Positions 1-6,725 of a DNA stretch of 24,452 nt are shown here, piece after piece (positions within the stretch are counted from its first letter, which is position 1; every line of letters begins with the position of its first letter). Below the pieces are notes generated by a model. It ran no database searches. It saw nothing but the letters and a program-made list of their open reading frames with translations, and was not told the origin of the DNA. Location of the stretch: positions 1 to 24,452 of IMG/VR virus record IMGVR_UViG_3300032053_013952; one strand, given 5' to 3'. The translations under genes and the position numbers were made by a program. This DNA is from a virus.

Positions 1-4
1 TATT

Positions 5-15
5 TTTTATAAATA
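5..15 (-). promoter_or_regulatory. Possible late-type promoter element at left edge
   Basis: On the minus strand, just after the stop codon of the PcfJ-like gene, the sequence reads TATTTATAAAA. It resembles the TATTTATTAATAAAA element found before several virion-type genes in this window, but it lacks the T-tract/GG part, and any gene it would serve lies outside the window. In DNA this AT-rich a seven-base match is weak evidence. Confidence 0.2.
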
Positions 16-29
16 TCTAATCTTTTTTT

Positions 30-806
30 TTACTCTGACTTTTTAGATAAAAAATGTAGGTTTAAAAATTTGAGGATTTCCTTGTTATTTAGCGAGTTGT
101 AATCAGTTGAAAACATGAAAAATTCCTTTATAAAATCTCTGTATTTTTTTACAGGCTCTGAATTTCCTTTTCCATATTGCTGAATAACCATTCGAGATGA
201 AATATCAATTTCAATCGTTACGTGTGGTTGATTTTTTTGATCTCTTATCGATAAGATAAGTGATAATCTGTTTTTTAATTTTTGTTTATAATTGCTTCCT
301 CCAACACAATGCCCCATTACAGTACCTTCAAATTTAAGCTCCTCAGCATTCAAAATATATAAGAAGTGCTTTTGGTCAGAAAACCTGAAAACAACCCTAG
401 AATTGTCTATTTCAGGTATTTTTAGGTCCTCTATGCTGTATTTTGCAAGCATTTCCATGTGCCACTTGGCTTGCTCAGAAAAAGCATCTTCAAAAGAATA
501 ACTAAACAAATTAGCCTTTGTTTCGTGGGCCCAATCAATAATCAATCTAAGATCAACAATGCGACTCAATATTCCAATATCTTTCTTTGATTCTTTAGCA
601 ATCCAAACATCATATTTATGCTTCCTTTTTTCGTTTTTCTCCTTAGCCTTACTGACATTTGTGCCGAAGTAACCTAAACTTTCGCCTATTTTAGAAATCT
701 TGAGCACAATTTTATCTACCTCATTTTCAGACAAATAATCTACACCTTCCCTTTTTTGGTCTGGCAAGAAAATTTTTTTTATGTATTGTTCTCTATTAGA
801 AAGCAT
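30..806 (-). CDS. PcfJ-like protein
   Basis: 258 aa. The C-terminal half carries the PcfJ-like signature: EG at 160-161, MGHCVGG at 164-170, a Tyr (174) followed by a basic stretch, SIRD (186-189), a PHVTIEI strand (194-200), then IQQYGKGNSEPV (208-219) and a KYRDFIKEF helix. PcfJ was named for a gene of the Enterococcus plasmid pCF10; the domain is common in plasmids and phages and its biochemical role is not settled. The N-terminal 120 residues are lysine-rich and mostly helical, with no recognisable domain. It is the last of three leftward genes (starts at 1845, 1078 and 806), 11 nt after its neighbour. A second, divergent PcfJ-like protein is encoded at 7126-9117. Family call is good; function unknown. 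Confidence 0.8.
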   Translation of the reverse strand: MLSNREQYIKKIFLPDQKREGVDYLSENEVDKIVLKISKIGESLGYFGTNVSKAKEKNEKRKHKYDVWIAKESKKDIGILSRIVDLRLIIDWAHETKANLFSYSFEDAFSEQAKWHMEMLAKYSIEDLKIPEIDNSRVVFRFSDQKHFLYILNAEELKFEGTVMGHCVGGSNYKQKLKNRLSLILSIRDQKNQPHVTIEIDISSRMVIQQYGKGNSEPVKKYRDFIKEFFMFSTDYNSLNNKEILKFLNLHFLSKKSE

Positions 807-817
807 TGGGTATTTGA

Positions 818-1078
818 CTAATCAACAAAAATTTTCAACAATATCTTGTCTGTTGTTGGTATCTCTTCTGCAGAATATTTGCCTGAATTTATGGTTGGAT
901 CGTCAATTCTTATTTTGTTCACTCTATAACACTTTTGGAATGTGAACTTATTTTCTGCATCTAATTTAAAATTTACTATTGTATAACACTTCATAACCAC
1001 CCTAAGCTTATGCTGAAGAATGGTTAATTTTCTTTTTAAAAATAATTTTTTGTCTATTACAAATTCTCTACTGATCAT
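818..1078 (-). CDS. Hypothetical protein (86 aa)
   Basis: 86 aa, not recognised. The N-terminal third is strongly basic (KKLFLKRKLTILQHKLR, residues 10-26); the rest looks like alternating strands, with three Tyr and two Cys (31 and 50). No signal peptide or membrane segment. It begins 2 nt after the stop of the 254-aa gene and ends 11 nt before the PcfJ-like gene, so it is very likely translated from the same leftward transcript. It ends with TAG, whereas most neighbours end with TAA. Gene reality rests on tight packing and lack of overlap. Confidence 0.6.
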   Translation of the reverse strand: MISREFVIDKKLFLKRKLTILQHKLRVVMKCYTIVNFKLDAENKFTFQKCYRVNKIRIDDPTINSGKYSAEEIPTTDKILLKIFVD

Positions 1079-1080
1079 GA

Positions 1081-1845
1081 TTATTCTTGTTCGTTGCTAT
1101 TATCTTCTTTTTTCTTTTCTTCTTTTAGCTTCCTTTTTTTAGCCCCTACTTTGGGCCCTCTCTTCTTCTTTCTGCCTGGCTTCTTCTTGTAGTTATATTT
1201 CTTTTTTTCCTTACCACCTTCTTCTGTGTATTCTTTAGCTTGCTTTTCAGCTTCTTCAAGGAGATTATTTTTAGTTGTATGCTCTGAACTAAAAACATCT
1301 GTTGGGTCAGTTGGAGCTGCATCTGCCATAGTTGGATGAATGCTTTCAAATTCTGATCCTATATTTTCAGGGTCTATTCCTAATATGTTTTTTAATGCCC
1401 AATCAGTAGATACAGTAGCCTCTTCAGTTAGCTGTTCAAAAACATCTTTCTTGATTTGTTCATATTCTTCATTTCCGATGTTGTGAAATTTTAATAAATC
1501 TCCTTCTAAACTACCTGTACTTTCAATTTGTATACTTTTTGTTGTATGTAAATTGTCTAGAACCTCATCATTATCAGGTGTTGCATTAGGAATTATTGAA
1601 GGATTTACCTCTGAAACTTCTGTGATAAATGCATTTGAGAAATCTTCTGTAATAGGATATTCTCCTTTGTCGATTTTCAATAAACCTTTTCTGTCGAAGA
1701 TTCTCATTGATTTTGTGAATGTTGTTCCGAATGAAAAACAAGAAGCGCCTGGCTCTAAAGAAATTAATTTATCGTCAGAGTCTTCAAATCTTATAAAGAA
1801 TTCTAGTTTTACTCCTGATATGTTTGTTATTTTAATTCTTTTCAT
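1081..1845 (-). CDS. Hypothetical protein with basic AT-hook-like C-terminal tail
   Basis: 254 aa in three regions. Residues 1-90 look like a small beta-rich domain (MKRIKITNISGVKLEFFIRF). Residues 90-200 are acidic and low in complexity, with the helical segment EEYEQIKKDVFEQL. From about residue 205 the protein becomes extremely lysine-rich and includes KKPGRKKKRGPKVG, close to an AT-hook (a Gly-Arg core flanked by basic residues and Pro), then finishes with alternating Lys and Glu. An AT-hook would bind the minor groove of AT-rich DNA, which would suit a DNA-associated or packaged protein; this is inference. It is the first gene after the terminator at 1899-1925. TATTTATAAA at 1877-1886 lies 31 nt before the start and may belong to its promoter. 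Confidence 0.65.
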   Translation of the reverse strand: MKRIKITNISGVKLEFFIRFEDSDDKLISLEPGASCFSFGTTFTKSMRIFDRKGLLKIDKGEYPITEDFSNAFITEVSEVNPSIIPNATPDNDEVLDNLHTTKSIQIESTGSLEGDLLKFHNIGNEEYEQIKKDVFEQLTEEATVSTDWALKNILGIDPENIGSEFESIHPTMADAAPTDPTDVFSSEHTTKNNLLEEAEKQAKEYTEEGGKEKKKYNYKKKPGRKKKRGPKVGAKKRKLKEEKKKEDNSNEQE

Positions 1846-1890
1846 AATAGTGTTATTGTATAGGAAATATATAGGATTTATAAATAAAAG

Positions 1891-1925
1891 TAAAATAAAA
1901 AATCCGCCCTTTTGAGGCGGATTTT
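1891..1925 (-). terminator. Intrinsic terminator after the 593-aa gene
   Basis: Minus-strand transcripts meet a perfect 10-bp stem, AAAATCCGCC (1916-1925) with GGCGGATTTT (1899-1908), and a 7-nt loop, followed by a T-rich tract (TTTTATTTTA, 1891-1900). It lies 18 nt past the stop codon at 1944. This is a textbook Rho-independent terminator. Confidence 0.9.
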
Positions 1926-1943
1926 GTTTAGTATTGTTATTAA

Positions 1944-3725
1944 TTACTTTTTGGCTTTAAAATTAGGCCCAGTTAAACCTTTTTCAGGCTTAAAATTAGG
2001 GTTGTTTACTAAATTACCTGAAGTCATATCAAGGATATAAGCCTTGCTTTCGTTCATGAAATCATTTTTAAACACCTTGTACATTGCGTTTGATAATGAA
2101 TTTGGTTTAGCAACAATAATAACTTCTTTACCATCGATCATCTCTCCAGATTCAGCATCTTGATTTCTTTGCATGAATTCTTGCTCATTTTCTTCTTGGC
2201 CTTGGCTCATTGTTACATATTCTTCTTCTTGATTTGAACATCCGCAACTTCCATTGCATCCACAAGAACATTCAACAATATTTTCTGCTTTGTGTATAGT
2301 TTCAGATGTTTCCATCATTGAAAGTCTTTTCCATCTTTCTTTTTCTTCTTCTGCAGATCTCTTTTCAGTAACAATATATTTTTTGTTAACTCCTTCTTTT
2401 TCATTTACTTCATTAAGAGCAAATTTTCTCTTAACTAACGATTCTTTAAGAAGTTTTGAGTCGTCTGTTTTTTTGTTTGTGTTTTCCATTGATTCTTTTA
2501 TATTTGCAGCGTGTTGTCCTTGAACATAATTATGTTCCATTCCTTTAGGAACATATCCTGAGCCTTTATTTAATCCAACAGTATAACTATAAGGAGCGCC
2601 TGCTTCAGAAGTAGACTCTCTTTTCATAGAAGCTCTTTTTTTCTTTCCTTTAGAATAATTTGTATCAGCGAAAGTTCTTTTCATTATCCCTGTACCCATT
2701 TCAAATGGATTAGCTGCATATTTAAAATTACCTGCAGTACCAACTGTACCATCAACAGGAGCACCACCAATTGCACCAACACCTGCAGAGCCTGCAGTTG
2801 CTATTTCAGAAAGTTTCTTTTCTTCTTGAGTTTTCCAACCAAGATTAATTTCAGCCCACTCAGAAGGCTTAAGCTCGCCTGGTTTTTTAGCTCCAAACTT
2901 TTTCATTCTATCTGAAAAATATTCTTTGTATTCTCCTTCTTCGATTTCACTTAAATCATCAAAAAGCAATTTGCCTTTTGAGTTAGCTGCAACAATCTCA
3001 GGACTGTTCATTCTCAATTTTTCTTTACTTTGAGACTTTTCTTCTTTTTCTTTTTTAGCTTCGCTGATATATCCATCAACTTTATTTGAAAGCTCTTCAA
3101 GAGAAGAAGAGAAAAGATTAGAAAGTGTTAGTTTATTTTTTTTCATATTTTCAACCATTGAGTTAATGCTTTTTTCTGTTTTATCTTCAATACCTATTTT
3201 TGTGCTTGTTATTTGAGCAACTTCCTTTTCGGCATAAGATTTAAATAATTTTTTAATTTCCTTTTTAAACTCAGGAATAGAATTAATCACAAAATTTGAT
3301 CTGTCATTTACAAGATGAGCTCCAGCTTTAGAACCATATCCTCTAAACGCTCCAAATTCTGATGTTTTATAAGCTAATTGAATGACTTTATTTTTAGTGT
3401 CCCATCCAATAGAAATATCACTAACAGTTTCTTTACCACCAAAATAGATGATTTTTTCGAAATAAGTGTTTGTATTTGGCTTACTAGAAAGTCTTATATT
3501 AAAGTGATTTAATTCAGTACCAGCGCCATAATTCTCGCCAGTTCCGTATTCTCCAGCTCTACCTTCTTTTTTTGAATACCCTTTTTCTTCAAAAGCTTTT
3601 TCTGTAGTTTCTAATGCAATTTCTTTAAGTGCTTCATAAACATCAAACTTGAACTTTTGTGCTTCGCTAAAAGACTCTGTCTGTCTTGGGAATCCTTTAG
3701 GGTATATTTCTTCTTTCTTATCCAT
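1944..3725 (-). CDS. Large probable virion protein with a Cys cluster
   Basis: 593 aa, no family recognised. Residues 20-170 look folded (aromatic strands such as YFEKIIYFGG and an IGWDTKNKVIQLAYKTSEFG segment). Residues 170-300 are helical and charged. Residues 305-400 are rich in Gly/Ala/Ser (AGSAGVGAIGGAPVDGTVGT, then NPFEMGTGIMKRTFADTNYS), a composition I associate with phage head or baseplate proteins. Residues 486-496 hold a tight CxCxCxxxCxC cluster. The C-terminus repeats a Pro-Asn-Phe-Lys motif (NPNFKP 575-580, GPNFKAKK 586-593). It is monocistronic, between a late-type promoter at 3738-3761 and a terminator at 1899-1925, which suggests strong independent late expression. Virion role is inferred from context and composition. 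Confidence 0.7.
   Translation of the reverse strand: MDKKEEIYPKGFPRQTESFSEAQKFKFDVYEALKEIALETTEKAFEEKGYSKKEGRAGEYGTGENYGAGTELNHFNIRLSSKPNTNTYFEKIIYFGGKETVSDISIGWDTKNKVIQLAYKTSEFGAFRGYGSKAGAHLVNDRSNFVINSIPEFKKEIKKLFKSYAEKEVAQITSTKIGIEDKTEKSINSMVENMKKNKLTLSNLFSSSLEELSNKVDGYISEAKKEKEEKSQSKEKLRMNSPEIVAANSKGKLLFDDLSEIEEGEYKEYFSDRMKKFGAKKPGELKPSEWAEINLGWKTQEEKKLSEIATAGSAGVGAIGGAPVDGTVGTAGNFKYAANPFEMGTGIMKRTFADTNYSKGKKKRASMKRESTSEAGAPYSYTVGLNKGSGYVPKGMEHNYVQGQHAANIKESMENTNKKTDDSKLLKESLVKRKFALNEVNEKEGVNKKYIVTEKRSAEEEKERWKRLSMMETSETIHKAENIVECSCGCNGSCGCSNQEEEYVTMSQGQEENEQEFMQRNQDAESGEMIDGKEVIIVAKPNSLSNAMYKVFKNDFMNESKAYILDMTSGNLVNNPNFKPEKGLTGPNFKAKK
2238..2270 (-). other. Cys-rich motif CxCxCxxxCxC in the 593-aa protein
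   Basis: Codons 486-496 encode five cysteines in eleven residues separated by Ser, Gly and Asn (CSCGCNGSCGC). The rest of the protein is almost free of Cys. The spacing resembles metallothionein-like or Zn/Fe-S clusters, but no family was recognised. Confidence 0.6.
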
Positions 3726-3737
3726 ATTAATGAAGAG

Positions 3738-3761
3738 TTTTATAATAAATAGCCAAAAAAA
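3738..3761 (-). promoter_or_regulatory. Late-type promoter before the 593-aa gene
   Basis: On the minus strand a run of seven T (3755-3761) is followed by GG, one C, then TATTTATTATAAAA (3738-3751), ending 12 nt before the ATG. The same layout (T-tract, GG or CG, 1-3 nt, TATTTATTA) occurs before the genes starting at 6717, 9881 and 17665. It lies just past the terminator of the preceding unit, as expected for the start of a new transcript. Promoter function is inferred. Confidence 0.6.
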
Positions 3762-3780
3762 CCCTTTTTAACCATTATAA

Positions 3781-3812
3781 ATAAAAATAAAAAACCCGAC
3801 TTTTGTCGGGTT
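3781..3812 (-). terminator. Intrinsic terminator after the 98-aa gene
   Basis: On the minus strand AACCCGAC (3805-3812) pairs perfectly with GTCGGGTT (3793-3800) around an AAAA loop, followed by TTTTTATTTTTAT. It starts 8 nt after the stop at 3821 and closes the four-gene unit 5251-3821. Confidence 0.9.
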
Positions 3813-3820
3813 ATAATTAC

Positions 3821-4117
3821 TTAATTTAAGAGTCCTTTTTTTCTCCAGGCGTTCCAGGTTTCTTGATCCTCTCCTTGTATGCCTGGGTTATCTACATATA
3901 CCCCGTCTTTATACAAATATCCAATAAAGCGTTTTCTGTTAACCCTTTTCTTTTTTGGAATTAAATGAAAATAGGTGTCCATGTCATATTCATTGGTGGT
4001 TACATCAAAAAAAGACTCTTTGTAAATCTTTTTGGCAAAAATCCAAAACTTATAGTTCCACAAAGTATTTAATATGTAGAATCTTAATTTTGAATGTTTC
4101 CAAAAGTTTTTAAACAT
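3821..4117 (-). CDS. Hypothetical aromatic, basic protein (98 aa)
   Basis: 98 aa, not recognised. The first 35 residues are basic and unusually rich in Trp, Phe and Tyr (FWKHSKLRFYILNTLWNYKF), more like an amphipathic membrane-surface or nucleic-acid-binding helix than a true transmembrane segment. The C-terminus contains Trp residues in ETWNAWRKKGLLN. AGGA lies 5 nt upstream of the ATG, one of the few Shine-Dalgarno-like sites here. It is last in a tightly packed unit, 1 nt after the two-helix membrane protein, and is followed directly by a strong terminator. Confidence 0.6.
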   Translation of the reverse strand: MFKNFWKHSKLRFYILNTLWNYKFWIFAKKIYKESFFDVTTNEYDMDTYFHLIPKKKRVNRKRFIGYLYKDGVYVDNPGIQGEDQETWNAWRKKGLLN

Positions 4118-4118
4118 A

Positions 4119-4349
4119 TTATCCTATAGTTATTTTAACGAATATAAAATAAAGTAAAAAAACTATTAATGATGCTAACGCTGAAAATATAGAAAAAAAC
4201 GTAAAACTAAACCTAGCTTTTTCCCAGATTGATAGCTCATCAAAACCATCTGTGGTTCTAATGTTTTTAAAATCTTTGTACACGAATCTAACTGCAATGC
4301 CCATTCCGACAGCAAGTAAAAACAATATAACTTTTAATACATATACCAT
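4119..4349 (-). CDS. Small membrane protein with two predicted helices
   Basis: 76 aa. Two hydrophobic stretches are evident: residues 4-23 (VLKVILFLLAVGMGIAV and following) and about 50-73 (FSIFSALASLIVFLLYFIFV), joined by a polar loop with KDFKNIRTTDGFDELS. The layout would suit an inner-membrane protein with both ends on one side. Size and topology are compatible with a class II holin, but it is about 8 kb from the endolysin and behind a host-type (probably early) promoter, so I do not call it a holin. It sits 1 nt from each neighbour. An early membrane-active or superinfection-exclusion role is possible but speculative. Confidence 0.65.
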   Translation of the reverse strand: MVYVLKVILFLLAVGMGIAVRFVYKDFKNIRTTDGFDELSIWEKARFSFTFFSIFSALASLIVFLLYFIFVKITIG

Positions 4350-4350
4350 A

Positions 4351-4659
4351 TTATTTATCTCCTATTCCTTTATCTTCTTCCATGTGTTTTCCAACAGCAT
4401 CCATGGTTCCTTTTATCATATCATCAGCAACCATGTCAGTTAACATATCTTGTTGTGATTGCACAATAAAATAATTATTCAGTTCTATAGCACTTTCTAT
4501 TTGGACCAATTTTAATTCAGTCTTATAAATCATGTTTATACGATTTGGCTCTTGAGAAGAAAGGAGAATGTTGATCGTGTCCATCAACATATCTCTCTTA
4601 ATTTGTAGTTTTGAGCCGACTGCTTTTAAAAGTCCTATTCTAAGTTGGTTATCCTTCAT
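4351..4659 (-). CDS. Hypothetical helical protein (102 aa)
   Basis: 102 aa, almost entirely helical by composition, Met- and Asp-rich at the C-terminus (DMLTDMVADDMIKGTMDAVG), not recognised. Its start overlaps the end of the 200-aa gene by 11 nt, so the two are probably translationally coupled. A 1-nt gap follows before the two-helix membrane protein. No signal peptide or metal-binding motif. Confidence 0.6.
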   Translation of the reverse strand: MKDNQLRIGLLKAVGSKLQIKRDMLMDTINILLSSQEPNRINMIYKTELKLVQIESAIELNNYFIVQSQQDMLTDMVADDMIKGTMDAVGKHMEEDKGIGDK

Positions 4660-5251
4660 TTTCGTCTAACGAATTAGCGTCTACAACAACTTTCTTTTTA
4701 GCGTTTTTAGCATCTTCTTTTTCTTTTTCTATTGCAGAAGAACACGCAAGATCAATTATTTCAGAGCTTTTAATAACTTCTTCAATACCAAAATGGTTCA
4801 TGTTTTCTTTGTACTCTCTTGTGTCTGTAGCTTTCTTTGCAAACACTAATTCAGCAGGATCCTTACCTTCTTTAATATCAATTCCGCAAAGTAATTTGTC
4901 CATTTGAATGGCTTTTTGTTTTGAATCAAGAGCTTTCCAAACTGGATGATAAACTGCTAAGAAATAATCAAAGTCATCATTTGCCATTTTTTCTATATTT
5001 GGTCTAGCCACTAGAAATCCTGCAACATATCTGCCTGCGTCTTTTTTGGCAACTCTTGTATATAAATACTTAATTCTCTCAGGTTCAATGCTTGAGTTAT
5101 GAGGAGTTTTTTTCTTAATGTATTCTGCGATGTGTTTTAATTCATCATCAGCATCTTGAAATTCCCAATCACCAAAATTTTCTTTAGGGAAGTCAGGAGT
5201 TTTTAATTTGTCTAATTCTGCGAATGCAGATTCTGCGAAAGTTGTTGCCAT
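4649..5251 (-). CDS. Degenerate phage metallopeptidase-like protein
   Basis: 200 aa. From memory, residues 92-128 follow the pattern of the putative phage metallopeptidase family: an acidic-aromatic strand (DDFDYFLAVY), a Trp (105), then QK-A and a helix. Where family members have DHELCH, this protein has MDKLLCGI (117-124), so both zinc-binding His and the catalytic Glu are missing although Asp and Cys positions remain. A later segment, HFGIEEVIKSSEII, fits the family's C-terminal 'HxIEEF' helix. The tail (170-200) is charged and probably disordered. If the match is right, this is a non-catalytic relative. It is first in a four-gene unit behind a well-formed host-type promoter (5276-5307). 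The family assignment needs a profile search. Confidence 0.5.
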   Translation of the reverse strand: MATTFAESAFAELDKLKTPDFPKENFGDWEFQDADDELKHIAEYIKKKTPHNSSIEPERIKYLYTRVAKKDAGRYVAGFLVARPNIEKMANDDFDYFLAVYHPVWKALDSKQKAIQMDKLLCGIDIKEGKDPAELVFAKKATDTREYKENMNHFGIEEVIKSSEIIDLACSSAIEKEKEDAKNAKKKVVVDANSLDENEG

Positions 5252-5275
5252 AATTATTTATTTAGTTTTAGAAAC

Positions 5276-5307
5276 CAAATATAATAATTTAAAAATACAA
5301 ATGCAAA
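5276..5307 (-). promoter_or_regulatory. Bacteroidota-type promoter before the 200-aa gene
   Basis: On the minus strand TTTG (5304-5307) is followed by exactly 20 nt and TATATTTG (5276-5283), matching the Bacteroidota housekeeping consensus TTTG...TAnnTTTG. The ATG is 24 nt further on. The core TATTATATTTG is shared with the promoter before the nuclease gene at 17585. It presumably lets host RNA polymerase transcribe the 5251-3821 unit early. Confidence 0.65.
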
Positions 5308-5309
5308 AA

Positions 5310-5768
5310 TTATCTGATATTATTTCTTCCTTTGTTGGTGTCCATAATCCCTGTATCAAAAATACCCATACCTTTTTTCTCTCCAGCGCCACCAGCTTTT
5401 CTTAAATTGCTCTTAGTTCTTAGATTCTCGTCATGAAATTTAGCCATAACACCATCAACCCATCTCTTGCCAGCATCACCACCATGTAAATTCCATGATT
5501 TCATAAGCTCTTCATCCTGGAGTGTGTGAGCTTTTATTTTATTAACATTTTCTAGATTTTTGTTAAAAAAATCCCTTAGTTTTTTTACTTGTTGAAATGT
5601 TTGAGGTTTGCTGCTAGATAGTTCAACAGCTTTTTCTAGTTTAGATCCTCCTTTGGCCATAGCAGCTTTACATGCAGATACTACATCATATGGAGGCGTA
5701 AATGTTTTGTTATAATTAAAATCACCAATCGCTTCCTCAAGAATTTGTCTTATAACTTTTCTAATCAT
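5310..5768 (-). CDS. Hypothetical virion-type protein with capsid-targeting-like N-terminus
   Basis: 152 aa, not recognised. It begins with a short basic amphipathic helix, MIRKVIRQILEEAIG, ending at an (I/L)xE-Ala site like those cut by T4-type prohead proteases. The middle is Lys-rich and helical, followed by a conserved-looking SWNLHGGDAGKRWVDGV (91-107), then a glycine-rich end (KAGGAGEKKGMGIFDTG). Its ATG overlaps the preceding stop as TAATG, so it is coupled to the 155-aa gene, and it is third in the unit behind the late-type promoter at 6726-6751. A packaged or structural role is inferred from these features only. Confidence 0.6.
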   Translation of the reverse strand: MIRKVIRQILEEAIGDFNYNKTFTPPYDVVSACKAAMAKGGSKLEKAVELSSSKPQTFQQVKKLRDFFNKNLENVNKIKAHTLQDEELMKSWNLHGGDAGKRWVDGVMAKFHDENLRTKSNLRKAGGAGEKKGMGIFDTGIMDTNKGRNNIR

Positions 5769-6235
5769 TATTCTTTATCTTTAACAATCATAGACACCAA
5801 TTTTGTTTTGATATCCAAAGGAAGTCTAGATGGGAAACCTAAATTAGTTAGGTTCAAATTTACTTCATCATAGAAGTCTAAATTGTTCACAGGAGCCCCA
5901 GATTCAATCGTTCTTTTTATGGCAATGTCTAAGGCCTCTTCTGTCTTTAAAGGCTGTTTAATCGCCTTAAATGCAACAGGAGAGTTGTCATACATATTGT
6001 TTGCCATGCTATTAACAGTCATTCCTTGACCACCAAGGCCAAAGTCGTTTGAAATACCGTAATTTTCTTTAAAATCAGCATTCAACTTTCCTGATCCTAA
6101 AGCTTTTAAACGCTTATATTCTGAAGATAAAAGTTCTTCATTTACATTATCTTTTTTGTTAACAAAGATTTCGTCCTTTTTTTCAAAAGCTTTAACGAGT
6201 TGCCTCATTCTGTCATTTTCGGTTTTCTTTTCCAT
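5768..6235 (-). CDS. Hypothetical protein (155 aa)
   Basis: 155 aa, not recognised. Residues 1-50 are charged and helical (RMRQLVKAFEKKDE). Residues 58-88 are rich in Asn, Gly and Met (NYGISNDFGLGGQGMTVNSM). Residues 88-155 look like a compact helical domain (LKTEEALDIAIKRTIESG ... DIKTKLVSMIV). No membrane segment. It lies 11 nt after the 156-aa gene and overlaps the next start by 1 nt, so it belongs to the same late-type unit. Its short length and position among small virion-type genes suggest a minor structural component, without direct evidence. Confidence 0.55.
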   Translation of the reverse strand: MEKKTENDRMRQLVKAFEKKDEIFVNKKDNVNEELLSSEYKRLKALGSGKLNADFKENYGISNDFGLGGQGMTVNSMANNMYDNSPVAFKAIKQPLKTEEALDIAIKRTIESGAPVNNLDFYDEVNLNLTNLGFPSRLPLDIKTKLVSMIVKDKE

Positions 6236-6246
6236 ATTTTATTTTT

Positions 6247-6717
6247 TTACCAAGAAATAATTCCAAGACCCATATCTCCAGAGTAGAATCTAATCCCTTT
6301 AGGTACAGATTGTTTATAAACTTTTTCTAAATCCCACTTAAGCTTACTACCAACCATTGTGTTAGTAGAGTTATTAGGCAGGTCCGTACTAGCCATGATA
6401 TTGCCATTGTCATCAACTATTTCGTTCATTGTAGAAAGAAATGGTTCGGTTTCTTTTGAATTTCCGACAAAAGCACTAATATAATCTTTGAATGCGTTCT
6501 TGCTTTCTTTGTTTTTAGAATACCACTTTAAAAAATCGTCGTAATTAACCACAACACTACTTGGCTTGCCATATGTAGTTTTGAAATCTATTTTTACAAA
6601 ATTGAAATCTCTTGAAATATTCACATCATCAATCTCTCCAACAGAATTTGAATCTACGTGGTAGAAATCTTCTTTCCCCTCGCTTAATAGGTTTAAATAA
6701 TAATCTTTTATTTTCAT
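6247..6717 (-). CDS. Hypothetical protein, possible packaged head protein
   Basis: 156 aa, not recognised. The first 15 residues, MKIKDYYLNLLSEGK, closely resemble the capsid-targeting peptide of T4 internal proteins (a short basic-aromatic helix ending in (I/L)xE before a small residue; here LSE then Gly). The body has strands (FNFVKIDFKTTYGKPSSVVVNY, shortened here for length limits to its key feature of alternating hydrophobics) and a helix around YDDFLKWYSKNKESK. It is first in a three-gene unit, 8 nt downstream of a copy of the 15-base element TATTTATTAATAAAA. Late expression plus this N-terminus would suit a protein packed into the prohead; that is inference. Confidence 0.6.
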   Translation of the reverse strand: MKIKDYYLNLLSEGKEDFYHVDSNSVGEIDDVNISRDFNFVKIDFKTTYGKPSSVVVNYDDFLKWYSKNKESKNAFKDYISAFVGNSKETEPFLSTMNEIVDDNGNIMASTDLPNNSTNTMVGSKLKWDLEKVYKQSVPKGIRFYSGDMGLGIISW

Positions 6718-6725
6718 TAGAAAGA

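Noticed and set aside
1553-1915. A 120-codon antisense frame opposite the 254-aa gene
   Set aside because: It overlaps a gene with clear operon context, and its composition is what the antisense of that gene would give; it also runs through a terminator hairpin.
1941-1949. TAATTACTT recurring at gene ends (1941, 3814, 10451, 18328)
   Set aside because: It mostly reflects TAA stops preceded by Lys codons in AT-rich DNA; the register relative to the stop differs at 3814, so a functional signal is not supported.
4119-4349. Two-helix membrane protein as the holin
   Set aside because: It is far from the endolysin and in a unit with a host-type rather than late-type promoter, so the sequence does not support a lysis role.
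5061-5068. TATAAATA, the T4 late promoter sequence
   Set aside because: It is inside a coding gene on the antisense strand, and short AT-only motifs are expected by chance in DNA of this composition; similar copies at about 20831 and 23946 are also in coding DNA.
5845-5865. GGTTCAAATTTAC, resembling a tRNA T-arm
   Set aside because: It lies inside a well-supported coding gene, and no matching acceptor stem, anticodon arm or D-arm can be folded around it.
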